The notes under the pieces were generated by a model that saw only the letters and a list, made by a program, of their open reading frames with translations, was not told the DNA's origin and made no database searches. Below are positions 26,501 to 39,011 of a stretch of 64,000 nucleotides of DNA, piece after piece (position 1 is the first letter of the stretch; each line of letters opens with the position of its first letter). The stretch covers positions 149,565-213,564 of the forward strand of contig MNCI01002704.1 of the NCBI GenBank assembly GCA_015680685.1, written 5' to 3'. Made by a program: the position numbers and the translations under genes. This DNA comes from Gnetum montanum (lineage: Eukaryota > Streptophyta > Gnetopsida > Gnetales > Gnetaceae).

Positions 26501-28380
26501 CCATTTGGAGTCCATAACTACCTCAAAATAACATTAACTAAACTTGCATACACTCTAGGACCTTGCCAACATCATTTGCAGCCTTCAAATTTTAAGAAAC
26601 TAATGTCATAAGGCCAACCTTTGATTTTCCCCAATTTTCCACACTGATCATCCTAGTCTCAACATGGTAAAAAGGGATAAAGTCTAAAAAATTCTTATAA
26701 ATCTCAAAAATGACCAAAATTTGACACCAAACCTTAGAACTCAACCCCTATAACCTTGGAGGCTAACATGCATAGTCTATATTGAAGTTAAAATTTTCCT
26801 AGACCTAAGTTTCATGAATTTTCCACACTAGGAATCCCTTTTTCCATGTTGAGGATGGTATCCCTGGTGTGGAAACTTACGGGGAATCTTGTTTGGAGCC
26901 CCTAAACACTTTAGAATGACATTAAATGACCTTTCATGCACTCTAGAACCTTGGTAGGGGCCATTGGAGCCATTAAGCTTCATGAAATTAATCCCAAATG
27001 GTCAAAAAGTGGTTCCCCCTAATTCCCCCAACTAAGCTCTCCATCCTTAGCATGGAAGAAGGGAAAAAACTAAAAAAAAAACACTTAGGGATGTCCAAAA
27101 CTACTAAATTTTGACATGGATCCATAGCCCTTGACCTTGGCAACTCTAGGAGGTAACATGCATAGTCAATTATGATCTGAATTGTCCTAGAACCAAGATT
27201 CTTACTTCCTCCACATTGGAGTAACTTCCCCAGCATGGAAACAAGGGGGGAAAGCTAGTTTTCCACTTTTGGTGGTAAGATGGCACTCCTGGAAGCTAAA
27301 GATCTACACCAGAGAAGCCCAAGACCTCATAGCCTCAAGATTTTACTTATCTAACCTTATTTCAACCTTAAAAATTCATTCCCCCCATTCTTCGACACTA
27401 AAGTAACTCCCCCACCATGGAAATAAGGGGAAAGACCTTAAGTTCCCTTAAACAACTTTCAAACATGTCTAAAATCAGCTAGAAACTTGCAGAATCAAAG
27501 TTAATGGTCTTAAGGGCCTAGAGACCTAGTTAAACTACCCAAAAATCAATATAAATTCATAAAAAAGAGTGTCCATTATTTTTATACCCTAAGGATACTA
27601 TGCCCAACATGGAAAAAATGAGGAGAAAAGTCATTTAGACATCTATTGACACAAAATGGCTTGAAATTGCATCAGAATGAAGCTAAGAGATGCAAAAGTT
27701 CTAGATCTAGAATCTAGCTACCTATTTGATCATATTTTATCTCATTTTTTCTTTGATTATGATTTTCCATGCTAAACATCCTCTTTTCCACACTAGCCAA
27801 AATGAAAATAAAGGGGGAAGGCTTTAGAACTCACTTTTTGGCCTTTATAGACCTTTGGAGTGCTTAATTTTGAGGGATATGACCCTACGCTACCTTAGGA
27901 AGGTGTTGGAACCATAATTATGGACCTTTGATCACTAAAATACCTATATTTTTTAGTCTCCATACTAAGGGTCCCTATTTTCATGTTGAGCCTAGCATGG
28001 AAGCCTTAAAACACTTGATTTTTGGGTTTAAACAACCTAGAAACAACCCTAATTAATGCCTAAACTCACCTAATAGTCCTATAGCCTCGAAACATGTATG
28101 CTAAGGTGTAAAACTAGAAAAAACATAATCAATTTTTAGCCTATATTAATCAAATTTTATCATATATAACCTATTTTGGTTAATTTCTTCCTTATTACAT
28201 AATGTTTTGATTGGTTGTAGACTTATGTTACCTTGTTGATCTTATTAACCTTCTATGGCCTTTATACAAACTTATATGTTTATTTTTTATCTTATTACAA
28301 CCCTATTTGCCTTTTTTTGACCTTTAAATGGTATTAAATAGTGGGGTTTATCCTTCCTTAACAACCATTTTACACCATAT
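26500..28380. repeat. Diverged continuation of the repeat array, ~375-bp period
   Basis: The same marker (AACATGCATAGTC) recurs at about 26,768 and 27,152, giving 370-385 bp spacing, roughly twice the 180-bp unit. Sequence from 26,900 on is colinear with 33,890-35,640 of the D0 fragment. No coding frame is supported. Confidence 0.65.
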
Positions 28381-28384
28381 GACC

Positions 28385-28525
28385 ATGGCCTGCTAAGGCC
28401 TTAAACTGGCATCCTAGTCCATGAAGACTACAAACTAGCATCATGGCCTACGAAGGCCTTAAATTGACATCATAGTCTACTAAGACCTTAAACTAACATC
28501 ATGGACCACTAAGTCCTTAAACTAG
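28385..28525. repeat. 29-bp minisatellite, five units
   Basis: Units begin at 28,385, 28,414, 28,443, 28,472 and 28,501, each close to ATGGCCTACTAAGGCCTTAA followed by ACTAGCATC. The colinear D0 site (35,683-35,737) has only two units, so the array has expanded or contracted between the copies. Confidence 0.9.
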
Positions 28526-28718
28526 AAAAATTATGACCTTTATTGAGCATTTGTAGCTCTTATACTACCCCTTGCTTGACCTTTATGTGATCTTTATTTC
28601 CCTCTATTGCACTTTTCCAAATTTACCTTATCTCATTGATGATCTTGGATGGCCTTGATTGCATTAGATTTGCATATGTTTTATTGAATTTTAATATTTT
28701 TTATTCACTTTTACCCAA

Positions 28719-31700
28719 GTGCCACTTAATATGCTTTTGATTGATATGCAAGATGAAAGTATGAATACTTGGAAGCAAATTAGTTTGCCTTTGTGTCTAC
28801 ATGGACCTCACATTGATATTAAACTGTGTATCAACCCTGATTGCCTGGATATTGAGCCTGAGATTCTTGTAGACCACATAGCCTCAATAGAAGAACCTCT
28901 AGTATGGCCTAAAAACCTAGACAAAACCCTTGACATAGAATTAGGAGACATAACCGAGGATCCTCTAGTTGAGGTTCCTGTTACAACACACAGTGGTGAG
29001 GAGAAAACCCTTAAACCAAGTTCCTCACTAGAAGCTAAATGTGTCCAAGATATCACCAAAGTCTTACAGAATAACATTAAGGCATTTTCCTAGTCATATG
29101 AAGATATACCATGCCTAGACCCCCATCTAATCTAACACAACATCATATTGGACCCTAGCATTAGACTAGTTAACCAAAAAGTGTGCATTTGGCCTAGGTA
29201 GTTCATGATGAAATCTTAAAGCTCTACCAATCATGTTTCATTAGGGTTGTCAATTATGCAACATGGGTATCTGACATAGTGGTAGTCTCTAAGAAAAATG
29301 GGATTATCTGTATTTACATTGATTTCTAAGACCTAAATAAAGAAACCATCAAGGATAACTTCCCTTTGCCCAGCATTGATTAACTTATCAATACTACAAC
29401 TGGACATGCCTTGTTGTTCTTTATGGATGAATTATTAGGATATAACCAAATTAGGATCAACCTAGAACACCAAATTAGCATAACCATTATGATTCCATGG
29501 GGTAGTTTTGTTATAGCATGATGCCCTTTGGCCTTAAGAAAATTGAAGCAACATTTCAAAGAGCCATGAACTATATCTTTAGTGATTACATGTTAGGTAT
29601 GCTTAATGATTACATAGATGACATAGCTGCCAACTCTAAGATAGTTGATAATCATGCTAATTACCTCAATCCTATGCTTAAACAATGCCTCAAATATGAG
29701 CTTAGGCTCAATCCTAAGAAGTATGTCTTCAGTGTCAATATTGGTAAGATGCTTGGCTTTATAGTCTCTGAAGTAGGGATACATGTAGACCCTGATAAGA
29801 TTCAGGCCATATCCAAATTAGTAGCACCTAACAACCTCAAAGAGCTTCAAGGATTACAAGGTAGGTTATAGTTTATTTGTAGATTTATCACTAGGCTTAC
29901 AGATAAGTTACAACCCATGCAACACTTGCTTAAAAAAGGAGTTCACTATGAGTGGATGGTTCAATGCCAAGAGGCCTTTGAAAACCTTAAGCAATAGTTG
30001 ACACAACTATCAACACTCTATCCCCCTTAAGAGGGTAAACAATTTTACATTTATCTCATCATCTCTAATACATCTATTGCCTTTCTACCCTATTAGAAAC
30101 ATGATGATAGAGTAGAAATGCTTGTATACTACCTTAGCCACATGTTAGTTGCCCATGAGGCCTAATACATAGAAGTGAAGAANGAAGTTTGATATCCGTT
30201 ACATCTCTCAATCCTCGATAAAAGGTCAAACTATAGCTATACAACTCATATTTTTACTTGTTGATGACAAAGTAGCCATAGATCCTAAGTTCCCTGATGA
30301 ATTCATTAACATAGTTAGCAATTTCCTAATGGTTATGAGGTAGTCATCAACTTTAACTAAGCTTCAACTACCCATGTGGCTAGTGCTAATACCATTGTAA
30401 CATTTCTATCTGGTAAGATCTAACTCTTTGCCTATCATTTTGAGTTTCTTGTACCAACAACATAGTGCAATATGAGGGTTTGATAAGAGGAATAATGGTA
30501 GCTTGTGACCTAGGAATTAAATACCTAGCCATCAAAGATGATTTACAACTCATGGTTAACAAAGTAACCAAAGTTTATGCATGAAGAGCTAACAACTTAC
30601 TATCTTACTGTGACCTAGGGAAGTAGTTATTACAATAATTCATAGATGTTGATATCCAACACATACCACAAAATGAAAATTCCATGGTTTATGAAATTAC
30701 AACACTAGCCCTTAGTGTGATACCAAATGTGTTTAGCAAGCTGCCAACTTTAATTGTGGACTATGCTACTTCCATCATATAGAACACTAAGGATACCTTT
30801 ATGGCCATCACTCATACTTCTCATCCCAAGGAGTGGTATGACCATATTAAATGTTATGTTATGCATGGTGAATCCTCACAAGGATTTACTACCACTCATA
30901 ATGACATCATACATAAGTGATTGAAGCAGTGTATCATCATAGGTGATAATACATTATGTCAACAATCCTATGATGACATACTCCTGAAGTGCTATGGTAA
31001 AATCGAAGCCAAAACAATCCTAGAAGAGGTTTACAAGCATGTTTGTGGAGGACATATAGGACCCAAAGGCATGGTCACTATGATTAGATGGCTAAGGTAC
31101 TATTGGCCCCATATGGAAAATGACTAATTGCAAAAGGTCAAACGATGTGACACATGCCAGCGATATAGCAACATGATACATGTATTGCCAACTAAGTCAC
31201 ATACAACCTAGATAATATGGTCATTTCAATGATGGGGGTTGGACATCATTGGACCTATAATACCTAAGTCTTCAATAGGCCATAGCTTCATCATCACTAC
31301 AACCAAATACTTCACCAAGTGGGTTGAGGCTATTCCCCTAAGGAAGACCACATCTAAAAAATTTTGCAAATTTATCCTAGATAACATTGTAGCTCATTTT
31401 GGAATACCCATGAACATAGTTACAAACAATGGACCCCAATTTAGTAGCCATGAAACTAAGGATTTTTTTCACAACCTAGGCATTAAGAATTTTTTTCTAG
31501 TCACCTTATCACCCTCAAGCCAATGGACATGTAGAAGCAAGCAACAAGTCCATCATCAACTTGCTTAGGAAGATACTCAACAGTAGCAAGTGGAAGTGGA
31601 ATGAATGGCTTGTCCATGCACTATGGGCATGCAGAACAACCTATCACATGACAATCAAGATGATCCCTTATAGCCTTGTTTATGGTTCCAAAGCTATTTT

Positions 31701-32076
31701 ACCTCTTGAATTGTAGATGCCATTACTTTAAGTAGCCATGACTAACTTCATCAATGACAAGTAGAGCAAGGAGTTGTAAATACTAGTCCTCAATTCAATG
31801 GAAAAATGGCATATGAAAATGCTTTCTCACATTGAGAACTATTAAGAGAGGTAAAAGCAAAAAAATAACCATGAGTTGATAATGCACAAGATCAAGGAGG
31901 GAGACCTAGTTCTCAAGGCTATTCTTGAGCATTCATACAAGTTTCTAACTAATTGGTAAGGATCCTTCATTTTCATAAAATCCTATAAGAATGAATCATT
32001 CAAAATAGCTGACATGGATGGAAATGAGCTAGGAAATCTAGTCAATCATTCCTATCTAAATCCATACTACATGTAG
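28719..32076 (+). pseudogene. Element D pol (RT-RNaseH-integrase), pseudogene
   Basis: An N-terminal lead (28,719-29,090) reads DESMNTWKQISLPLCLHG. Then come RT fingers near 29,240-29,340 (INFPLP-like NFPLPSID) and RT palm at 29,400-29,620 with GYNQIRINLEH, PFGLKK and an intact YIDD at 29,611-29,622. The RT thumb contains LGFIVSEVGIHVDPDKI, then RNase H (29,990-30,180, LVYYLSHMLVAHEA). The integrase zinc region at 30,960-31,170 reads HVCGGHIGPKGM..RYYWP and CDTCQRYS. The integrase core has WGLDIIGP, TNNGPQF (second Asp changed to Asn) and GHVEASNKSI, and a C-terminal region ends HSYLNPYYM. Tat-group by RT and integrase pattern. Numerous TAG/TAA codons, frameshifts and one N at 30,183. A possible splice acceptor lies just upstream (ATATGCAAG at 28,746-28,754). 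Confidence 0.85.
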
Positions 32077-32325
32077 CCAACAATCATTAATAAGTGAGCT
32101 TACTTTCAGTGGTCTGCTATGATCTTAAACAAGTAACATGTCTTAATAGGACATTAAAATGGTACCATTGCCTAGCATGACTTTAAACTAGCACCTTTGA
32201 TAACCTAGATAGCTTTATTCTCATGTGGCCTGTATGCATTGTAGTGTTATAATATGCAATGGTGTTTTGTATTCTTTGTTGATGCCTCTCAAGTCAATCC
32301 TCCAAGCATCAACAATAAGGGGCAT
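32077..32325 (+). other. Element D 3' untranslated region and possible polypurine tract
   Basis: Non-coding, with degenerate copies of the 29-bp minisatellite core (CTTTAAACTAGCACC at about 32,188). The last bases, AACAATAAGGGGCAT before the LTR start, are a weak polypurine-tract candidate. Confidence 0.4.
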
Positions 32326-33681
32326 TGAAACACCACAAAAATTTTCATATTATAATCAAACTTCATTATGTATTTTTCACCCCATGAAAACCAAGGTAAA
32401 ACTTCATTGTAAATGTGAAAATTTTTATCCACAATGGACAATTTCACATACTTTATACTTTTGTAGTTGAAAAAGACCTCATAAGTGGTCAAAGCCTCAT
32501 TCCCCAATTGAAAAATATTACCTAGTATCTATATTTGTCTTGGGAAATCAAAAATGGCTTTTGGAATGCCAAAAAAGGTAATTTGATGGGTTTTATGGGG
32601 GGTATACATTTTTCTAAGATAAAAACACATGTAGGAGGATAGATCTCACCTACCCCTAGCATGGAAGGGTGGAAAGTTTGGAAACTTTCCTCCTTCAACA
32701 TGGAGACCATATGCATAGCCTAATTTTGCCCCTAAATTTAGCATGGAAGATTTTCCCTAGCTTGTAAATGTTTCCCTCTTAGCGTGGAAGTTTTCCCCAA
32801 TCTGAAGTCTTCATCCCCAACATGGAAAATTCAATCCCCCAATGTGGAAGCCACAAAAATTAAAAATTCATCAGTTCATGCACTTCAGTGTTGACCAACC
32901 ACCTCAATAAGAATTATGGAGAGCTTAGCATGGAAGATTCATCTCTAATGTGGAAGGTGTGCCCCAGTAACTATTTATAGTAAATGGAATGGCCATGGGG
33001 AGAAGCATGTACTATGTATGGTAACCCCCCAAATTTTTGCACCAATATCACCTAACTTTACAGCAAATTTACAACCATATTTTCAACCAAATCATAGCCA
33101 ATTTGCATCCCCATTCATGGCCCAAAAAATCTATAAAATCCAACCTCAAACATCATTTATAAGTTCCAAGATTTTTAGCAAGCTTAGCAATTTTTCTAAA
33201 ATTTCAAGCAAATTCTTAGCAAAGTTTAGGCATTTTTACAATTTCATACCTGAGGCATTTTCAAGCACTAAAGGGTTATTGCAATCTCCCATGTTCACAT
33301 CCTCTTGAACCCCATAGTGGAAGCATAATCACCTTGATATTTGGGGATTTTTGACATCAACATTGTACTTCAAGGATTCCCACCCCAGCATGGAGTAATC
33401 TAGCATCCAAATTTTCCACTTTTCTCACCTCCCCAACATGGACCCAACTTGGAGATTTGAGGTTGTAGTAATGAAGAATGGTTTGATAGCATAAAGAGTT
33501 TCTTAGCAAATAGATCAGGGAGCAAGTCACATCAACTTCAATGGTCTTTGAACTCTTGCATAAGTGAACCCCTTTTCTACTCATCTCGCACCATTTGTAC
33601 ATATTCCTCTAACTTATTCTTTGTTCTTTCTTAATAAAGTTTTATGTTTTGATTTTTTTTATTCAAAAATAAATTTATTTT
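32326..33681 (+). repeat. Element D 3' LTR
   Basis: Second copy of the 13,152-14,498 LTR, colinear over its whole length, with TATAAAA at 33,132-33,138 and AATAAA at 33,633-33,638. Homology ends at CAAAAATAAATTTATTTT. No matching target duplication was evident next to the two LTRs, so the exact ends are uncertain. Confidence 0.65.
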
Positions 33682-36600
33682 CAATGGATTAATTGGATTT
33701 ATTTATATTCCCATGTTTAACATCTCATAAGTCCCTAGTTGATCTATCAAACTAGCTAGGGCACCTTGAATCCTATTTTTCTAATGGAGGCCCTAGGAAT
33801 TCAGGGTTGGGAAACTATTACACCAAGGATCCTTAGCTTTTTTTCTAGTTATTAAGGTTTTCAATTACAATAGACATGCATAGCCAAAATTGATTAAAAA
33901 AAAACCAAAAACTACTCCTCTTTCATCCTCCATGTTAGATCCATGTTGGCCAACATGCAACCAGCATGGAACAAAGGGGATGAGCCCAGAAACTACCTAA
34001 CAACCTTCAAAACTACAAAATTTTGATCCCATGCATTAGCCATCAATACTAGTGACACTAGAAATGCACATTCATGATCAATAACCATTAAGAAATGCAA
34101 AAGATCCCTTTCCTAAGGTACTCCATGCTGGACAATGTGGAGCCAACATGGAACTGAGGGGAATGACTCAAAAAAAAACACTCAAAAACCCTAGAAACTT
34201 CAAGATATTGACTCTAAAGCATAACCCTTAACATAGGAAACCTCGAGGGCTAACATGAATGGTTGATTATGGTCCAAAATGGTCTAAATCTAAAATTTAT
34301 CATTTGTTCACATTGGGCATCCCTTCTTCCACGTTGCCCAATGTGGAGCTAGGGTTGAAGGATTACTTTTCCCATTTTTGCAATAAGTTGACACTTTGAT
34401 GACCCAAAAACCTACACTGGTGAAGCCTAAGACCTGATAGCCCTAAGATTTCACTAGTTTTATCTTTTTTTAGCCATTAAAACTCATCAGATCCCATCCT
34501 CCATACTGGATCAACCCCGAGCATGGGTCAAAAGGGATGTGACGTTGCCTGGCATTAAAAAACCTTTAAAAATAACTAAAATTGACCAAAAGCTTTGGAA
34601 ATCATAGTTTGTAGTCCTAGAGATCTAGAAACTTGGTAGACTTACTCTCTAGACCATTCTTTAACTAAAAAGCAAGGGTCCCACCTTTGATCCATGCTAG
34701 TTCCATATTGTCTAGCATGAAAACTACTTCAAACTTGTTCTAACACTCAAAACCTCATCCAGATGACCTAAAAACATAGTTAGGAGATGCTCAATTACTA
34801 GATCTTGGTTTAGGCTATCCATGAAATCTTGTTTAATCTTGTTTTAGACTAGATTTAAATCATCTATGCTAAGCTACCCCTTTCATCCATGTTGATCAAC
34901 ATCGAGACAGGGGGTATAACTTTAAGGCTTGCCTTTTAACCTTTCTTGACCTTCTAAATGATCTATTTTGGTAGATCTAGCCTTGTGTTACCTTGTCAAG
35001 GCCCTAGAATCTCAATTTTGGTACTTTGGATGTCATGCAACATGTTTTCCTTGGTCTCCATGCTCACTCGACACTAGATAGCATGGAGCTAGCATGGAAG
35101 AAACTTTTAAGCTCAAGGGATCCCAAAGGTTGAAATAGGAGTCAAAAGTAGCCTATCACCTTCCCCAATCAACAATGCTAACATAAAATCCACCAAGAAT
35201 CAAAAAATAGACAAAAAATGGCTTGAAAATCCTTTGGATATTTCCTCATTGCTAGGGATCACTACTTCCATGATGGCCAGTATGGAAATAGTGGAGCTCC
35301 AACATGAAGGCCTTTAAACCCTTGCATTTTTACTTCAAATAGCCTAGAAACAACCCTAATTAATGCCCAAACTAGCCCATGACCATTCTAGGCTCAATCC
35401 ATGGCCTTCTAAGATCTAAAATTGGTAGAATCTAATCCTTTTTTACCAAGTTTTGACCAATACTCACCAGGTGTATCCTACTAAGCTATGTTTGACTTTG
35501 TCTGATCATATCATGACCTATTATGCATTGTTGGCCTTTATTAGCCTTACTAGTACTTCCTATCTCAATATGTCAACCCTTTATTATTTACACTATAGCC
35601 TTATATAGTCTTTTTTAGCCTTTTATTGGTATTGGATGGTGGGGTTTGGCCTTCCCTAACCACCATTTAACACCATGTGACCATGGCCTACTATGTCCTT
35701 AAACTAGCATCATGTTTCACTAAGGCCTAAAATTGGCAAAGTTGTGATCCTTGTTGACCATTTGTGGCCTTATTTCTCATACCTTTCTTTATTTGACCTT
35801 TTTTTGATCTTTATTTGACCCGTATTGCACTTTTTTTACATGTTTTTACTTTACTTATAGCCTTAGATGATATTATTTGCATTAGAATAACATGTATTTG
35901 CAAAATTTTACAGCATTTTAGCATTGTTTATTCACTTTTACCTAGGTTCCACTTAATATGATTTTGGTATACATGTAGGATGAAAGTATGAGTACATGGG
36001 AGTAGATTAGTTTACCTTTATGCCTAAATGGATCCCATGGTAATGTTAAACTATGTATCTACCTTGATTGCTTAGTTCTCTAGCTCGAGAGTCTTTTTGC
36101 TCACATAGCCTCTATCGAAAAACCCTTAGAATCACCTAGAAACCTAGTTAAGACCCTTGACCTTGAGGCTAGCAACATAAATAAAGACTCTCTAGTTGAG
36201 GTTCTTATCATAACACACAATGGTGAGGAGAAAACCCTTAAACTAAGTTCCTCACTAAAACCTCAACAGGCTCAAGATAACCAAAGTCTTACAAAATAAC
36301 ATTAAGGCCTTCTCTTGGTCATATAAGGAGATAGGTCTAGACCCATGTTTAGTCCAGCACAACATCATACTTGACCCTAGCATTAGACTAGTTGAGCAAA
36401 AACTATGTAAGATTAGATCTAATTTAGCCTTAGCAATTCATGATGAGATCTCAAAACTCTACCAAGTAGGTTTCATCTAAGCTATTAACTATGCAGAATG
36501 GGTGTCTAACATAGTGGTAGTTCCTAAGAAGAATGGTAGTATCTATATTTGCATTGATTTTTAAGACCTAAATAAAGTGACTATCAATGATGACGTCTCA

Positions 36601-36930
36601 TTGCCTAGTATTGATTAACTTACTAATACCATGAATAAAGATGCCTTGTTGTCCTTTATGGATGGATTCTAAGGACATAACCAAATTAGGATCAACCTAG
36701 AGCACCAACTTAGCATGACCTTCATGACCCCTTGGGGTACCTTCTACTATACCATGATTCCCTTTGGCCTTACGAATGCAAGAGAACCCTATCAACAAAA
36801 CATGACCTATACCTTTAGTGATTACATGCTAGGTTTGCTTAATGATTATGTGGATGATATAGCCATTAAGTTCAAAGTGGCCAATTATTATGAGAACTTG
36901 AGAGGTAATGTAATCATGTCTTAGAACCAC
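33682..36930 (+). mobile_element. Fragment of older element D0 (right part)
   Basis: From about 33,890 the sequence follows element D's 26,900-30,000 in order: diverged repeat units, the GTGGGGTTTGGCCTTCC block at 35,638, a two-unit 29-bp minisatellite (35,683-35,737), then pol. The first 200 bp (33,682-33,890) are not matched. The fragment stops abruptly inside RT at about 36,930. Confidence 0.55.
35950..36924 (+). pseudogene. Element D0 pol, 5' part only (pseudogene)
   Basis: Homologous to D pol from its start: DESMSTWE.ISLPLCLNG near 35,980, IDPCL..HNIILDPSIRLVE near 36,340-36,400, then RT. RT carries GHNQIRINLEHQLSMTF, GTFYYTMIPFGLTNA and an intact YVDD motif (LLNDYVDDIAIKFK, about 36,837-36,878). 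It is truncated at about 36,924 before the RT thumb. In-frame stops are fewer after 36,710. A splice-acceptor-like TACATGTAG precedes GATGAAAGTATGAG at 35,970-35,978. Confidence 0.8.
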
Positions 36931-37513
36931 AAGCAGTACATGCATAATAATTGGTAACTAAAGATAGACTAAAGAGGATATATTAGAGATCATGCATCAT
37001 ACCAGAGGCATTTCTAATTTCATAGGTATGCTAGGAGCTCATCTTGCTAATCATCATATCCTAACCTCTCTCTTCTCAAAGTTGCAATGTTATAGTAAGT
37101 TCTATGTCCAAGTATTTTCACAATTATATTTCTTTGCATTAACCTCATCATGTGTCTAATTCTAATCATTGTGTCTGAAATGTTAAACCTAAATGAATAT
37201 CTTTATCTATTTATGGAAAAATGATGAAGAATCTAATGGCAATTTATATATTAATTGTAAGTCCTAGATCTAGGAAAGTATTTTCTATCCCTAATGTTTT
37301 TAGTTTGGTGAATTCAGTTGAGGTTATTAATTTTTGACAATGCATCCTTACTTCTTGTACCATATTCTAAAGCTTCATACCTAATACCAAATGATTTAGG
37401 ATAATTATAGCTTTATTTGGATGTCTTGGGATCATTTCAACATGTGCCTTTGAGTTGCAACTTATTCTTATAGGAAAGTGATCAGCTATTGGTAATGGGG
37501 ATGTAGTGACTTC
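36931..37513. other. Unassigned sequence left of element B
   Basis: No convincing ORF, repeat or RNA gene. Read through the element B insertion it continues into 43,344 onward, since B duplicated CCTAC here. A minus-strand reading IADHFPIRI at about 37,470-37,490 resembles a LINE endonuclease end but is too short to call. Confidence 0.4.
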
Positions 37514-37518
37514 CCTAC

Positions 37519-38405
37519 TGATGAGTAGCTAGGTATCCCTACACTCAACCATACGAATACGAGCATTCATGCATGATCTATTCGAACTCCATGGACAGGC
37601 TAGTTGTGGTATCTAGATAGTTACACGTTGATCGCAGTTCACTGTCTTCCCACCTGGACTAGTATTTTCTTTGTCACGTATGGTTTAGTCCAGAGTGAGG
37701 CGTATGATGTGATCCTAAACTACTACTACTCCTAGAGACAATGGAGAATAATCTTGATTAAACTAATGAGTAATAGGAAATTAGTCTAAGCTAACCTAAG
37801 TGCGATGAGCATCTGCTCCTTAATCATCCATACACATCTTGGACCTTGTGCATGACTACTACTAGGATTACCAAGCGTAGATCCTAGGTACGCTACTGGG
37901 TTACCAAGTAGTCACACTTAAATGCTCGTGATTAATTTGTACTCGTTCTGCATTTAACAATAGGAATAGTAAATGATGATAAGGAAATATTAACTAAGAA
38001 AGCAATAAATAAAAAAAACAATTAACAATAATAATTAAATAACAATTAAATAATTAAAACTAAGTGAATGCTGCAATGATGAAGTAATCTCAATCTTTAT
38101 TTCTGGTCATGTGCACATCCAAGTACGTCACACACGAATAGAGGTTCCATACAATTACAAGCATCACACTGTGGGCATGCACTGGGAAAATATTCTAACT
38201 CCTATGGAAACAAACTGAAAGATTCTAGCTACAAATGACAAAAGGATGCCTAAATGACATAGAGGGCCCTCTTATTTATAGGCCAAGATAGGTGGCTATG
38301 TAAATGGGGCATTCTTGACATAGCAAGGTTATGTCAACAGGGCCTCATTGAAGTGGCTGTGTATATGCAACCCCATCGATGCATCAACTTAATGACACTT
38401 CATCA
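37519..38405 (-). repeat. Element B 3' LTR
   Basis: 887 bp, from TGATGAGTAGCTAGG to CACTTCATCA. Near-identical to 42,428-43,338 apart from a 33-bp unit present once here and twice there, about 20 bp absent from the other copy, and loss of CpGs. Minus-strand TATAAATA at 38,280-38,273. Ends form an inverted repeat TGATGA/TCATCA. Confidence 0.95.
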
Positions 38406-38414
38406 TACCCCCAC
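38406..38414 (-). promoter_or_regulatory. Element B polypurine tract
   Basis: The minus strand reads GTGGGGGTA immediately before the 3' LTR start TGATGAAG. This is the expected position and composition for the plus-strand primer of reverse transcription. Confidence 0.75.
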
Positions 38415-38579
38415 GATTGAGGAAAAACTCATCCTCGAGTCAAAGTGAGGAACAAGCTCAATTGAATACACAGTGGATAGGTATGGGATTATTGACTAAA
38501 TAGAAATTTATTCATGTCGCAGTGGAGAATTAAAATAAATGTAGACACAGACACAGAAGACAAAACTAGCAAAACTCAT

Positions 38580-39011
38580 GGGGTTCCCGGTAGTGGTGGC
38601 TCCTCCATGGGTGCCTTTCCTTTGTCCTATGCATCAAGATTCTGAGATTTATACTATTGAAGAAGCACCTGATGTTTTCTCCTCTTCTATGTAAGGGCTA
38701 TGAGCTGTCCATGCTGATGTTCCAATGTTTGATGGAGTCGACACTTTTCATGGACACGACAGCTGCGGGAATACTTGATTGGCCTTAACATGCCATGCCA
38801 CAAATAATCATCATTCCTCTTCATAGGCTCAGGCCCTGACCTATCCTCCCTTTGCTTGGATATATTATGCAGTAACAAGGGTTTCATGATGGATGCTAAA
38901 TGATTGCCTCCTGCTCTGCATGTTTTGCATGAGGTCCTTGGCCTCTGCCTCCCCCAGGTCATTCGGTTGCACCTTGAGAAGGTCCTCCTTGTTGTCTTCT
39001 TTTAGGGCCAT
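38580..39011 (-). pseudogene. Element B relic of third ORF
   Basis: After a splice-acceptor-like TGTGATTATAG (ending 39,012), the minus strand starts ATGGCCCTAAAAGAAGACAA (39,011), giving MALKEDNKEDLLKVQPNDLGEAEAKDLM-type acidic/basic sequence. The same acceptor and following bases occur at 2,340 in element A, so it corresponds to the start of A's third ORF. It soon meets stops and frame changes, and the coiled-coil part is deleted. Whether a short protein was ever made is unknown. Confidence 0.45.

Larger units (their letters stand above)
13152..33681 (+). mobile_element. Element D: ~20-kb Tat/Ogre-like Ty3/gypsy retrotransposon carrying an antisense gene
   Basis: Two direct repeats of about 1.35 kb (13,152-14,498 and 32,326-33,681, roughly 80-85% alike by eye) bound a plus-strand gag-protease (15,384-18,469) and pol (28,719-32,076). 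About 10 kb in between holds an antisense multi-exon gene relic and tandem repeats. Size, domain order and the split between protease and RT recall Ogre-type elements, where an intron separates these domains. I could not find a convincing PBS, and the first and last bases of the LTRs are approximate, so the unit is inferred. D and its LTRs are old and heavily mutated. Confidence 0.6.

Noticed and set aside
28808-29077. 89-codon minus-strand frame
   Set aside because: Antisense shadow of the element D pol N-terminal region, which is shared with D0.
37420-37510. Minus-strand IADHFPIRI, resembling the end of a LINE endonuclease domain (SDHxPI)
   Set aside because: Too short, and neither the upstream endonuclease motifs nor a LINE RT could be found on either side of the element B insertion.
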